Source: Chromera velia (lineage: Eukaryota; Sar; Chromeraceae). Taken from it: a DNA stretch of 53,987 nucleotides. The notes beneath the pieces were generated by a model. It searched no databases. It was not told the DNA's origin and was given only the letters and a program-made list of their open reading frames with translations. Shown here one piece after another: positions 1 through 11,281 of this stretch; position 1 is the stretch's first letter, and each line of letters begins with the position of its first letter. A program made the position numbers and the translations under genes. The stretch spans positions 74,033-128,019 of the forward strand of contig JAHBMJ010000444.1 of NCBI GenBank assembly GCA_018398765.1. Reading direction: 5' to 3'.

Positions 1-3000
1 AGCTGGGGATCAGTCATGAGGGATGGGAGTACCTGCTGCACTGAAGCTTCTTCTTCAACGGCTTCTGCTGTCTCCATATATCCTGAGAGACTAGACTCGC
101 GCCCCCCCCCAATCCCAAGATCCCCCCCCATTGGCAAGTCAACGGACGGCCTAGCGGACGGCCCTGCACTGCTGGCACCAGCTGCCGCCAGCGCAGTAGC
201 CCCCCTCACTCCCGCCTTCTTCTTGCTGGTGGCAATTCTCCTCATCTTCTGCACAATGCGAAGGAACTCAACCGCATCGAACTGGCAAGCAGGGGAAAGG
301 ACTCTCACTTTGGCCCAAAAGAGCTCAATCCGAATATTCCCTGTGCGGGAGGGATTTCCTGTCTGCGCGATCGCTAACGCCCCCCCTACCATCACATTGC
401 GGTGATTCCGTCTGGTCTGCCATGCAAGACCATTGAGAGAGTCAATGATGCCCCCATGAACCTAATGAAGCTTCAAACAAAGTCGGATCAATTTCTTTGG
501 ATCGACTTTTTGGAGTTATCGGTTCGGCAGATGGACAATGCACGAGAAACGGAGAGCGATCTGGAGGAAAAGGATGGGAAGGCGGAGCCACCAGGGGGCT
601 TCTGCTATGACAACGGCTCTCATTGCTTCTGGAGTTGAGAAAAGAACAACGTTGTAATCGGATGTTTGATCTTTTTGGGTGTATACACGACGGAGCACAG
701 CTCCCAACTCAACCAACAAGCCACTGTCAACGACCAAACCATGAGAAAAAGAGAGACGCTGCCCCCCCAAAACAATTGCACGGAGGTCTCCTTTATTGGA
801 GTGGGGGGGGCAGTTCACAGGGATCCAACCGATCTCTCCTCTCAGACGACGTGGAATCTGAAGCGAGATCTACCCTGCCTGGGTGCCATCTCCATCAACA
901 CACGTCGAAAAGTGCAGGGTCGCATCATTCTCGTTGATGACCTCCTGCATGGAAGAAGAAAGGAAAGAAGAAGAAACATATGAAAACATTGTCAAATGGA
1001 AGGACAAAGGGGGGATGCTGAAGGAAACCAGAAAACAAACAAAAAGATAAAACAAGTCTCCGGGGACAACCGATACTCTTGGGATTGAAAGAACATAATC
1101 AAAACAACAGAGCATTTGGAAATGATGGGATAGTACATCCGGGGTCCGATCTCACAGACCTGGCAAATGTCCCGCAAATGGTCTATCTCCTCCCCCTTCA
1201 GATTCCCGTTCTTGTGGAGACATGCCCCCAACACAATCTCCTTGCATTCCGCCAGGTCATGACACACCACCAAAGCAACAGTGATGAACTGGGCTAGCTT
1301 GTCGTCCTCAAACGGATCCAACGGATCGTACACTGCAACAAACTGCTCCTCTTTCACCCCCCTAAACCAGAGCTTGAGCGTCTGGTGGTAGACCATTCCT
1401 TTCCTGTTCTTCGAGGCGTCAAGCAGCAAAGACAACGCATACACCCCCCCCCTTAGAGCAAGAGGAGGTTTACTATGAAAAAGTGCAACCCCTCGCTCAA
1501 GTCTCTCTGCCACTTTCGCCTTGGTCGTGTCAAACAGGTTGTCGACCGCACCCTCCATCTTCTTCTTAGACTGGTCGAAGTACTTTTTGTTCACAGCAAC
1601 CAAGTCTGTAAGCAGCGGGTGAAATCGAAGGCACACAAGAATAAGGTAAAAAAAAGAAGGAAAAAAAAAGTATGAGACGGGAGGAAGACAAAACAAAACT
1701 TGACAATGGAAATCGGATGTGAAAATCACCAGCCTAAAGAGAATTTTTGCGGGGGACGAAAGCAAGGATTGAGGAGAAAAGGAAAAAGAGATAAAAAAAG
1801 GAGGGAGGGCAAATGTTAGAAAGGGGTGACTGACTGTCTCGCAACTCCTTTCGGACTCTGTCACCTCCTTCAGCACAGAGGACGTGCATACATGCACTCC
1901 ACCGTTCTTTCAAGGGAGCATTCTTGTGACCAAGCACCCGTGCTATGAAACACTTTGCAAGATCAAGAAATGCCGTGTTGTTGATCAGCCCCTTCATGTG
2001 CAGGTCACAGAAGTCGATCAGAAAGCGGTCCTGGGCGATATAGCCTAAGCGGGTGTTCAGCTCAAGCATCTTTGTGTGGTCCTTCAGGAGTGCTACTCTC
2101 ACTTTAAGTTTGGGCAGCTCGGTGGAGTACAAGGCATTGTCGTAGCAACTCACGCTGCTGATGTGCTTCACCTCCTTGTCGTGCAGGCTCTGCAGGTGAG
2201 CAATTTGATCTGCTAAAGCTCTGTCGCGCCTCAACTTCAGGAGGTCCTCGTGGTGACTTCACCTCCTTGTCGTGCAGGCTCTGCAGGTGAGCAATTTGAT
2301 CTGCTAAAGCTCTGTCGCGCCTCAACTTCAGGAGGTCCTCGTGGTGAGTGAACTTGTACTTCTCTAACACCTCCTCCACCTCTCCAAAAAATAAAAGACT
2401 GTCCTTCTGCTTGTGCAGGGGGTTCTTGTCGGCCTTGACCTCCTGGAGCTCTTTACACTCAGATGAAAGATGCCACTTCATATGAGAAAGGAGGCCAGAG
2501 GAGAAGTTGAGGTACGCCTTCTCCTCCACAAGTACAAAAGGGCAGTTCGCTGCGTGGATGGTGTCCTGGAAGTCCAGGACCCAGGGGTGGTTGTTGTACT
2601 GAAGCTGTTCCATGTTGAGCTTGGTGGAATATTTTTTCTTCAATTTAAGGTACTTCACCTGCTCGTCCAGATTCTTCAGCTTCGTGTTCTTGGCAGCAAA
2701 CATACAGAGCCCATAACACCTATCAGGTGGGTGGACAGGTTCAGGAGGAGCTTGTTGATCTCCTCCCTCAGCCTGGTTCCCAGGTGGCAGAGGGTTAACT
2801 CGTCCAGGGTTGACTACAGCTGCAGCTTTGGGCTTTTCCTGCTTAAAAAATGCACCAAGCCTCGTTTGTGTCTTGAAATTTTGTAGTGCAAGAAGGTGGC
2901 TCCCCTTATGAATGTGTTCCTCAGCATCCCCCTTCTTGTTGGTGTGGTAGATCTCATACAGATTGTCAGCACGCCTCAGCAGAAACTGCTTGCCACAAGG

Positions 3001-3177
3001 CTTGCAACTTGCCTCCACGCGTTTCTGGCCCTTATACATAACGGTTTTGAGGGTGATCTTGTTCTTTGACAGAAGCTCTTGATCCTCTGCAGAAAGCTGG
3101 ATCTGTGGGTCTGACATGCCAGTTTTTGCCTTTTTCTCAGGAGGCTCTTCCTCGCCATTTCGAGAATCACCAGGCAT
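1..3177 (-). CDS. Zinc-finger protein of unknown function, multi-exon, runs off left edge
   Basis: I do not recognise the family. ATG is at 3177. Proposed exons are 3177-2263, 2171-1865, 1605-1160, 944-874, 723-687 and 461 to the edge; all junctions are GT-AG and keep phase. A shorter model ends at the TAG at 872-870 (580 residues); that TAG lies inside a possible donor (GG|GTAGAT). The N-terminus is Lys/Glu-rich with a basic cluster near residue 15. A Cys-x2-Cys (C58, C61) followed by H88 and H94 resembles a U1-type or BED-like zinc finger. A second Cys/His-rich patch includes HMKWH. The middle is helical and charged. The last exon in the window encodes a basic stretch, then an Ala/Gly/Ser-rich tail. 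The gene could be a domesticated transposase-type protein, but no catalytic signature is visible. Exons 1-4 are well supported; the two leftmost exons are less sure. Confidence 0.62.
2166..2347. repeat. Exact 91-bp tandem duplication inside a coding exon
   Basis: Positions 2166-2256 and 2257-2347 are identical over all 91 bases by hand comparison. Because 91 is not a multiple of three, the second copy would frameshift the zinc-finger gene if it stayed in the mRNA. Each copy contains AG|GTGAAG on the minus strand, so excising 2262-2172 as a GT-AG intron removes exactly one unit and restores the frame. Confidence 0.93.
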
Positions 3178-4355
3178 GTTTTCGAGTCAAAAAAAAACAA
3201 CCACCTTAAGGGGACTCTGTCACACAATGCGCAAGACGGTTTGGGTGAGGCATGAACTACCAAAATCACCAGAAATTGCAATGCAGACCATACCAGACAA
3301 GGAAAGAATGGGCAGGACAGACTAGGACAGTAAAGCTCCCGCCAACCCTGCAAGTAAGTAGAGTATGACAGTAAAGAACAGCTGGGCGCTGAGTATGAGT
3401 CCATTGAGTTGATTGAAGTATCATATTCTTTCAGTATGACTTGGAGACGGCAATTGGAGACGGCAGAGTCGACCGCTTAAAACGAACCCTGGTTTTGTTG
3501 GGAGGTTGGGCCGCCGCCGCAAAAACCCCTGGGGTTGTTTGATTTGGGCCCGCGAGCTCTGGACGCCGCCACCAAAAACAGTAGGGGTTCCAAATAGGAC
3601 AAGGGGGGTGATGCCCCCGCCAGAGTGATATACGCACAAATGCATATATATTCCTAAAGACATGCCGAGGCCACTAGAGGAACATGCACGCGCGGCAATG
3701 GTGTACCTGTTAAGCCCCGTGGAATAGACTGTGTACCTTTAGCTCTTTCACTTCTCATGTTTAATCGTGTTATATCGTATCACTCTGAAGCTATCTGAAG
3801 CTATCAGCCAGTGTCAAGGGCTGTCATCGGTGTAAGCCGATATCTCATCTCGGTACAAGCCGATATTTTTGTGGGTATAAACTAGTGCAAGCCAATATCT
3901 TGCAGTGTATAGATTATGGTATAGATTATGGGGTACCATAAATAGTAATAAATAACCACAGAAATTAATGAACATTCTCAGGGTATTCCAGCCTCATTCC
4001 CAGGGATTCTCCAAAAGATTCTCAAAATAAAAATCCTATCCAATCTAACCCTAGCCTATCTAACTTTAGCCTATCCAGGGTCATCCTATGTCAAGAACGT
4101 TCAATGATCAAACAATGAAACATACCAAAACTAATTAACAAAATCACTAAAAATCATATATTGAAAAACATGCTTATACATATATTCAAAGTTAAGATGC
4201 GCCCTAAAATATATTTATGTCATCTAAACACACCTAAATATGGTCTGATTATGACTCTGATAGACAAACATACTACATATTTCTTTTTCTCCCTTCTATT
4301 TTTCATGTATAAACTAGTGCATAAAATTATATAAAATAGTATATATAACAGGTAT
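3178..4355. other. Intergenic region, AT-rich in its right half
   Basis: No convincing gene. From about 3730 the composition turns AT-rich. Short repeats of an aagccgatat-like motif occur at 3830-3900, and tataaactagtgca occurs at both 3876 and 4307. It probably holds remnants of an old mobile element, but I see no ends. Confidence 0.45.
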
Positions 4356-4359
4356 ATGG

Positions 4360-4403
<44 letters not shown>

Positions 4404-4470
4404 ACACACACAGACAGACAGACAGACAGACACATTCACGCACGCACGCACACACGCACGCATGCACGCG

Positions 4471-4522
<52 letters not shown>

Positions 4523-4560
4523 CACGGAGAATAAGAGTATATAAGAGAGAGAGAGAGAGA
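4356..4560. repeat. Compound microsatellite (AC)n/(GACA)n/(GC)n/(GA)n
   Basis: Runs of CACA are interrupted by CAGA/GACA and CGCA/CGCG steps, then a short GA run. Open frames through it are simple-repeat artefacts. Confidence 0.95.
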
Positions 4561-4795
4561 TGCGAACCTGCAGTGCATCACTTGTGTTTCTGGCCAATAT
4601 AACCTGGTTGTCCGCCCTTTGCCTCACGGTACATACCGGAGTGAAACTTGAATGCTCGTTAGCCATAACGTACTATGATGATGACAGTGTTATGAGAGGT
4701 AACTGTACATGCGCACTGCTATCCATATTTGTATCTTGCCGGCAAGAAAATGCAATGATGCAAGAGAGCAACTGCATGTATCTCTCACAAGCTTC

Positions 4796-7700
4796 TCATC
4801 GAATTTCATCTCCTTCAACATCTTCCCCACCCGTTTGGGCCGTCCCCGCATATCTCCTTTCCAGTGGCACTGCACTCGCAGCGCAGGGTGACCCTCCCTT
4901 TGCAGGCGTTCCAACCGGTTTGCTGCTTCTCAAACATATGCTCAAGGGATCATCGCTTCCTCCACCCAGCTCTGGCATGCGCCGCTTTGAATTACGAAGA
5001 CACAACGTTGAAGGTCTTCGGCGAACTGCACTGTTGAAAGACTTTCGCAACTTCAAAGACGATATGAAAGCTTCTCCTTCCCTTCGCTTCTGCCCCGCCT
5101 TTTCCCTTTTTCTACTTCGCTGTGAATTGCTAACTTCCTTCTTCTCCGGTTGATCTACTTTCCCTGCGCCCCCACCCACAAGGCCCTTTTTATTCCCCGT
5201 CTGATGCCTTTGCATCCGCCTCTGCTGCTGCATTCTGTCGACTCGCTCGAAGAGGCCGACTTTTTCGTTCAGAATGTCCAGAAAGTGTAAAGACAGGTCG
5301 TACAACGGGAAGTAGACTCCACCCATGACGGTGATGTATAACAAGCGCTGCAGACGTTTCAACAAGCAGGCAGCAAAGGAGAAGTGGGGTTTGCTCGTGT
5401 CAGTCAGTCTAGAGGGCAGGCAGTGGGGCGGGCAGTCGGTTGATCTGTCAGACGCAAGAAAATGAGAGCAAAGAAGAAAGAAACAACAGAAAGAAAGAGG
5501 GGGGAGGAAACAGAAAAGCAGAGCGGAATGAGGCGCAAAAAACTAAAGGAGAAAGGAACATTCCGGATTTCAATTCCTGCCAACCAACGATGCAACGCGA
5601 AGTGTCACGCAACCAACTCGGCAGCACCCAATCTACTCCAACAAACCTGTGATGACCCTCGGAAGAAGACTTGTGTGCCTCCATTTTGGAACAACTCGCT
5701 TGCAGCTTGAAGAATCGAGGGTGCGCCTCCTGTCTGCACTTTTGTCTTCACAACATCCATCGGGGTGCTTATCACTCCGCCAATCAGACTACAGAGCGAG
5801 CTGACGACCATCAAGAACGACCGTGCAGCAATCTCATCATCAGGAACCTTTAAGACCTTCTTACTGCTTTCCTCCTTTTTTATCTCCGTTGACATCTGTA
5901 CCATTCCCCCCCCCTTTCTCTTTTTCCTCCACCGCCTAAGTGAGAACACTCTTTTCCCTTTAGTGGACCCCCCTTCCTCTTCGCTGTCAGACGATATCAA
6001 ATGGACCCGCCGAGCAATCAGTCGCGGCTTTAGCCACTCATAAATCACCAGAGAGAACGCCCAGTGGGGAAAGTCACGAAGGATCGTACAGGTGTTGCCC
6101 TTATAGAGGCCGAGTACCCCCTCCGTGCGAAGAACGTCGCCGGCAGCTGCCCAGAAAGAGCTTTCGAGCCCCGCCTGCAGGAGAAGGAAGGAAAACAGAA
6201 ATGGAACAAATCAAGCCACATTGACTAGCTGCAAGGTACGCGACGGAGTCGGAAAGAAACCAGGGTCAAGTCACGAAACACAAAAGCAAAGCAAAATGGT
6301 CAGAAGACAAAGACACGCACGTGCGACATCGATGGAAGCCCTCCCCACTTTCAAGCAGTCCCGTCAGTCCCGGCGGACAGCTGACACAAGGTTTCCTTCG
6401 AAGTCTGATTCTTCTCCTCAGGAGCTACACAGATTGGATGAAAGGAGGAAGAGAGAGAGAGAGAGAGAGAGAGACAAGAGGCACCCAAAGGAAAAGGATG
6501 CGGACAGCAGGGAAGATGCACAAACTCTCTCCTCACACACCCCTCCATTCCTCCAGCACTCGAGTGCACAACCGAAAACAGACACAGCCCGGTGGACCAA
6601 GAGAGGTCCGAGAAAAAAAGCAAAGCAAATAGAAGGACAGGAGGACGAACCTGTAAGCGCAGTTTGAGAACTTCCAGAGGTGCCCTCAACGTTGATGCAA
6701 AAAACTGGCCGCACGCGGCAGAAAAAAACTCAGGAAGTCCCCACGCTCTGCGCAAACATTAAGAGAGAAAGTAGCAAGAAAAGCACAAATGCAACGCACA
6801 CATACAGTCACACACGGACATACACACGCACACACAGACGCGCGCGCGGGGGCGGGGTAAATGCACGCACACACGGACGCCCTCGCATACACGAACACTC
6901 AATGTCTCTCGTTCGTTTTCCTTGCGCACACAAGTATGCGCGCACGCACGCGCACACGCTCGTCCACACACACTTACACGCATTTCCAAGCGCACACTCA
7001 CTCTCTCACTCTCACTCAGGCACACACAGACACACACAGGAGAGAGGTGGGGTGGGAAGAAAGAGAAAGCCAAAGACAGGATGGGGAGGGAGAACGAAGC
7101 GTCACATAACACTGGGAGGGGAGGGAAGGAAGGGAGAAGAGTCAGGCAGCAAACAGGTGGCGCGCAAGGTCAGAGACAGAGTAGGAAGGAGCAAATAACG
7201 CCATTCTCATTCTTCGTTCTGTCCACTCCCTCCCCCCCTCAGTCCCAGCATTTTTGACTGCTACTGTCTAGAAACAGGCCAGTCTCGCGCTGACCTGAAG
7301 ATCTCGAACCCCGCCATCTTCACTGCCGACGAGGGGGCCACGCTGAGTGCCGACGTGACGGCTCCTTGGTAGAGACGGGCAACAGTGGGAACGACGCCCT
7401 TCGAGGCCGCCATATCTCGAAGAATGAGGTGCCACGAGGTACCTGGGTTTTGTTGAACGAGAATCTTGAGGGTGTCAAGCGGGTGTAGAGCGATTGTGAC
7501 GATCACAGCTGTGATTGCACCGGCAAGAAGGGACTTCAACCACAGGCGAGACGAGAGAGGATCGCCGGAAGCAGTCACTACCCCTTTCGCCTCTTCCGTA
7601 CGCACACGGGGGGTTGCGTAAGCGGCAGAGACGGTGGTATGCATCCGGTTGTCTCTCCGTCTGTGTATGAAAGAAAATCTGCCGCTTTGGGGCACCTTCA

Positions 7701-7932
7701 AAAGAGAAGAGGATGACAAAGGAGACGGCTGTCTCCTTGCTCTCTTCGATCTTTCGCTATTTCGGTCTGAAGAGGGAAAGAATTTGAGGGAAAGCCGATC
7801 ACTACGAGTCAGACCGAATCGTACGGGAGCGTCAACCTGCTTTTGCATGACTACACCGTTCGCCCCCGCTGCCCACCGTAATAGCAGCAGTAGGGGAAGC
7901 ACCCAAATACCAGAGCTCCGCATACTTCTCAT
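4796..7932 (-). CDS. Mitochondrial-carrier-family protein (SLC25), SAM-carrier-like, with N-terminal signal peptide
   Basis: Exons 7932-7295, 6747-6651, 6174-5647 and 5347-4796 join in phase to 604 residues. The three family signatures Px[DE]xx[KR] are visible: PLDTLK near residue 151, PLEVLK near 236 and TPMDVVK near 383. Each is followed by the expected helix and a short Gly-rich matrix motif such as LYKGN or FFRGSS. The GLYKGN...LRDFP pattern resembles S-adenosylmethionine carriers; substrate is inferred. Unusually, it starts with a hydrophobic leader (residues 8-24, ending WAAGA) and a basic Ser/Arg-rich stretch to about residue 95. Most mitochondrial carriers lack this, and it resembles the bipartite leader of proteins sent to complex plastids. 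A charged insert (about 305-355) and a basic, probably disordered C-terminal tail (from about 450) are also non-standard. The gene is divergent from the membrane-protein gene at 8632. Confidence 0.85.
6798..7040. repeat. CA/CACG-rich microsatellite in the first carrier intron
   Basis: Degenerate (CA)n with CGCA steps lies in the intron between 7294 and 6748. A GA run occurs in the next intron near 6450-6475. Neither affects coding sequence. Confidence 0.85.
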
Positions 7933-8631
7933 TGTCCCCTTCTTTCACGAGAGACGCCTCAACTCGGCAAAAGGCACTCTGGAAGGCTCCACAAACAAAG
8001 AGAAATAGGCTGCACAGATCAAAGCGGCACGCTCTAAGGACGCTTACGTCGACATGTGTACCTTTGCATGACAACACCCTAGCTTTGAGTCCCTCAAAAA
8101 CTGGCGGCTTGTCCACACGGAAAATGGGGTCTGTGCTTGCCTGGGATCCATCTGCAGACACACATCTCTAATCTGGGCAGGCTGGATGCTGTATTGTCGC
8201 TTACTTTCTTCGCCTTTCTCCGGAGATGGGGATGATTTGGAGAGAGAGGAGATTCAGCCGTCCTGCCCTGTCAGCCAAAGCTCTGCAAATTAAGCAACAC
8301 ACGCTTTGCAATCCCGGAAAGACACAGGATTTCCCTTGCGGGGCCATTCTCACTCTTGCATGCGCGTGCGTCATCGTCGCGGTAATCGGCTTCGACTGCA
8401 CGCATGCGCATGCTTCTGCATGTAAGCTCCATGCATTGAAGTACGGACATGCATGCAGATTTGTATACGTGATTGAGTGCTCACTGTCGAAAGACGAGAG
8501 TCAGAAAGAACAAAAACGCTTCTCGACTGAAACCATCATCCAAAGACTTGAAGTGCTGCCCTTAGAAGAGAAGCATTTGAGGAATTTTACTCGAACGGCT
8601 GACTGGCAGACTGACTGATTGACTGACCTTG
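7933..8631. promoter_or_regulatory. Shared divergent upstream region (carrier / membrane protein)
   Basis: About 700 bp separate the minus-strand ATG at 7932 from the plus-strand ATG at 8632, so both promoters must lie here or overlap the flanking UTRs. A cluster of GCATGC-like palindromes occurs at 8355-8455. No TATA box or other core element could be assigned with confidence. Confidence 0.45.
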
Positions 8632-9504
8632 ATGACTTCCGTTCAGCCTGTGACAGCCGCATCCTTTGTGCACAAGCGGTGGGTGGAATGGTGCTTACCT
8701 AGCCCCATCACACTGGAGAGAAAGGCTCTCCTGACAACCCTTCTTCGCTTGTGCCTGATCGTCTACCTTGTGTTCTTTGGCGTTTGGTCTCTGTGGACCG
8801 AAAGAACCTGGTGGAAGTTCTTCGCTTTCTTGACAAACAACAGTTGGATTGTCGTATTCTTGTACGTCTTTTTCGCTTTCTGCCTCTCAGCATCATTATG
8901 TAGAAGGAAAATTGTCCGTCGTACCTCTGACCTGGAGAGCGATGGCACTGACCAACAGCTGACAGGTGCCACGGTAGAGAAGCCAGCGTTCCTCGTCCGT
9001 CTCTGCCAGGTCCTGCTTCAGATGGGCGTGGTGCTGCAGTTCTGTGTGACTGCCCTCTACTGGACCCTGGTGTTCCCTGACCTTGCCAGGAACAACAAAA
9101 TTCGGTATCCGGTGTTGAGCGTCAACCTCCATGGAGGCTCCCTCATGCTGATGCTGCTCGAATTGGCAGAGACTGGGGTCTCCTTCCGTCCCTTTGATGC
9201 CATTTTCACCCTTATCTTCTGTGCAATTTACACACCAATGAACTGGTTCGCAACGGTTCACACAGGGCATCCAGTGTACGCAGTAGTGACCTGGCAGGAC
9301 TGGAAGACCCCCGCCCTCCTTGCCTTCGGGTATTCACTCATCATCGCAGTGCACTTCGTCTTTGTTGCCTTGACCAACAGAAGAGGACAGACGAGGGCCC
9401 CGGCATCCCTTGAAGACCCCTTGGTGGAGGGGGCCTCCCCAGGCAGAAAAGGGTCACAACAGGGAAATATCGTTGCCCCAGCCGTTGAACCCGCAGGGCG
9501 GTAA
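8632..9504 (+). CDS. AIG1/FAR-17a or rolling-stone-like multi-pass membrane protein
   Basis: A single open exon of 290 codons from ATG 8632 encodes five to six hydrophobic segments. Members of the AIG1/ADTRP family are membrane hydrolases of branched fatty-acid esters that use a Thr and a His. Here a FLTNNSW motif (T68) after the second hydrophobic segment and VNLHGGS (H167) sit in comparable places, so hydrolase activity is possible but inferred. The region after H167, with LELAETG and an aromatic PMNWF loop, also resembles rolling-stone-type proteins. The C-terminal 45 residues are polar. The TAA at 9502-9504 lies in a good donor (CG|GTAAGA). An alternative transcript could splice from 9500 to 9884, after a pyrimidine tract and CAG, and end at TGA 10002-10004, adding about 40 codons in phase. 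Confidence 0.75.
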   Translation: MTSVQPVTAASFVHKRWVEWCLPSPITLERKALLTTLLRLCLIVYLVFFGVWSLWTERTWWKFFAFLTNNSWIVVFLYVFFAFCLSASLCRRKIVRRTSDLESDGTDQQLTGATVEKPAFLVRLCQVLLQMGVVLQFCVTALYWTLVFPDLARNNKIRYPVLSVNLHGGSLMLMLLELAETGVSFRPFDAIFTLIFCAIYTPMNWFATVHTGHPVYAVVTWQDWKTPALLAFGYSLIIAVHFVFVALTNRRGQTRAPASLEDPLVEGASPGRKGSQQGNIVAPAVEPAGR

Positions 9505-10004
9505 GAGAAGTCGCCTGACTCGGGAAGGGAGAGAATTAGAAGAAAATGCAGGGAGTTGACGAATCCAATTGAGTTCAACTGGCTCTAAACCCTCGAGGGA
9601 CACGCAAAAGAGAAATAGAGGCAGAAAGCCCCTCACAATATAGGCCTGTTTGTGCCCCTTCGGCCCTTGCCAATAGAAAGGGAGGTGGAACCGAGGTGCT
9701 GTAAGAATTGATTTCTTCAACTGGGTTGTCTGCTTGATCAGCATGTACACACCCACATCGTACACTTACACCTTATCCGTCTTCCTTTCTTTCGCTCTCT
9801 CTGTCTGCCTACCTTTCATTATTCCAAATTCTTGCCCTGCTTCTTTCCTCATTTAATTCCGCCTTCTTCTCTTCGTTTCGCAGCATGCCCAGATGCAGAG
9901 ACCGCATGAATGGATTCGTTACAGAATGCCGACAGGCCTTCTACATACGTTTGACGACGCTCCTTTGTTGTACAAAAGGGAAAGAGAACTTGAAGAGAAA
10001 CTGA

Positions 10005-11281
10005 GGGAGAAAGAAAGCAAAACGGCACCCAGGAGGACAGGTCACTGACAGGTGAAATCGATACATAAGGCTGTATGGCCAGGGACTAATTCAAGAGAAA
10101 CAATGTAACCGCAATTCAACATACTGATTGAAGCGCAGCACCTCAGCTGATTCTTTGGAGTGCATGCATGAGTGGGGTGGCCCATGCAAAAGCTGTGCAT
10201 GCAAAAAGTTTCGTTTGTGATCTTCTCACACTTCCCCTCTCCGTTGTGATTCCCATCTCCTCCTCTCTGTGTTTGTCTTTACTTTGTTCTTTAACCTTTT
10301 TCGTTCATTTTGGACGGTATCCCTTCATTTCTCCCTCCTACATTCCTTCTTCCTTTTCTGTTTCCCTCCCTCCCGCCTTTCCTCGCTAACCGAGAAAGGC
10401 GCCTCTTCTCTTTTTCTCCCTCTCTGTGTGTGCGTCCATATGTGCATGAGAGAAACACTGTCGTTTCTTTTCGTTTCGTTTTCATTTTCGCCTGGCAGTG
10501 CGTGCACGTTGGGAAAAAAGAACGACGGTTTCTGTTCCGGTATGCACCTCTTGTGCATGTGCGTTGCGCTTATCTTTTCCACCTGTCTGCTTGCTTGCCT
10601 AGATGGAAGCGCGGTCGAACAAAAACCGATCGACCAATGCATTCAGTACGCATGCTTACAGACAGGGGCGCAAGGGCAAGCCGAGCGAGCCTCGAGCACC
10701 CGTCTTTATTTCCCCCAATGAGATGATGGGACTTATTTGATTTGATTCGATTTGATTTGGGGCATTGAGTTTCATCGTTTGCATGTTGTCCTGCGTCATG
10801 TGAGCATGCGTACATGCCTCTCGCACGCTCCGGCACATCCTGTCTTTTTCTCTGAAGCATGAAGGTGTACGCCAGACAGCATTCAATCACACGCTCATTC
10901 TGGATTGCCGCGGTGGGCCATGATGTGTGGATTCGTTTTCATCAGACATTTCGTAAACGACGGCCTTGATCATGACTCTCAGAGTTTTGACACTGGTAGT
11001 CACACTACAGACTGTACATATTTTTACATATAGTCCACTCAAGATTGAGTCATACATAATCCCTAGGATAATTCTCAGCATAACCAAAAGTTTAACAAAA
11101 AGAACTTGAATACATGCATTAATTAATAAATAGTAATAAATTAAGATACTCTTCCCGGCCGGGATCGAGACATAAAGGTCATCATATGATTTTAAGTTTT
11201 TAATAGTAACTTAAATAGTTTCTACATGAGAATTGCTGGGCCAGCCGCAAGTGGTCGACTGAGACTTGATGAGACTTTCTC
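10005..11281. other. Intergenic region, no supported gene
   Basis: Pyrimidine-rich on the plus strand from 10240 to 10420 and AT-rich from about 10970 to 11230. Open frames of 60-150 codons overlap in several frames and have low-complexity composition, so I call none. ATTTGATTCGATTTGATTT direct repeats occur near 10738-10758. Confidence 0.5.

Noticed and set aside
792-797. AATAAA on the minus strand as definite end of the zinc-finger gene
   Set aside because: Phase-compatible exons continue to the left edge, so the hexamer alone does not decide the 3' end.
4220-4666. Open frames of Cys/Val and Thr/His repeats
   Set aside because: They are translations of the (AC)n microsatellite; the same applies at 6680-7260, 23777-24025 and 35316-35901.
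8226-8618. 130-codon frame upstream of the membrane-protein gene
   Set aside because: Out of splice context, no homology signal; most likely 5' flank of the gene starting at 8632.
10168-10726. Plus-strand frames of 73-150 codons
   Set aside because: Overlapping frames of T/C-rich DNA with Phe/Ser/Leu composition; no start context or family resemblance.
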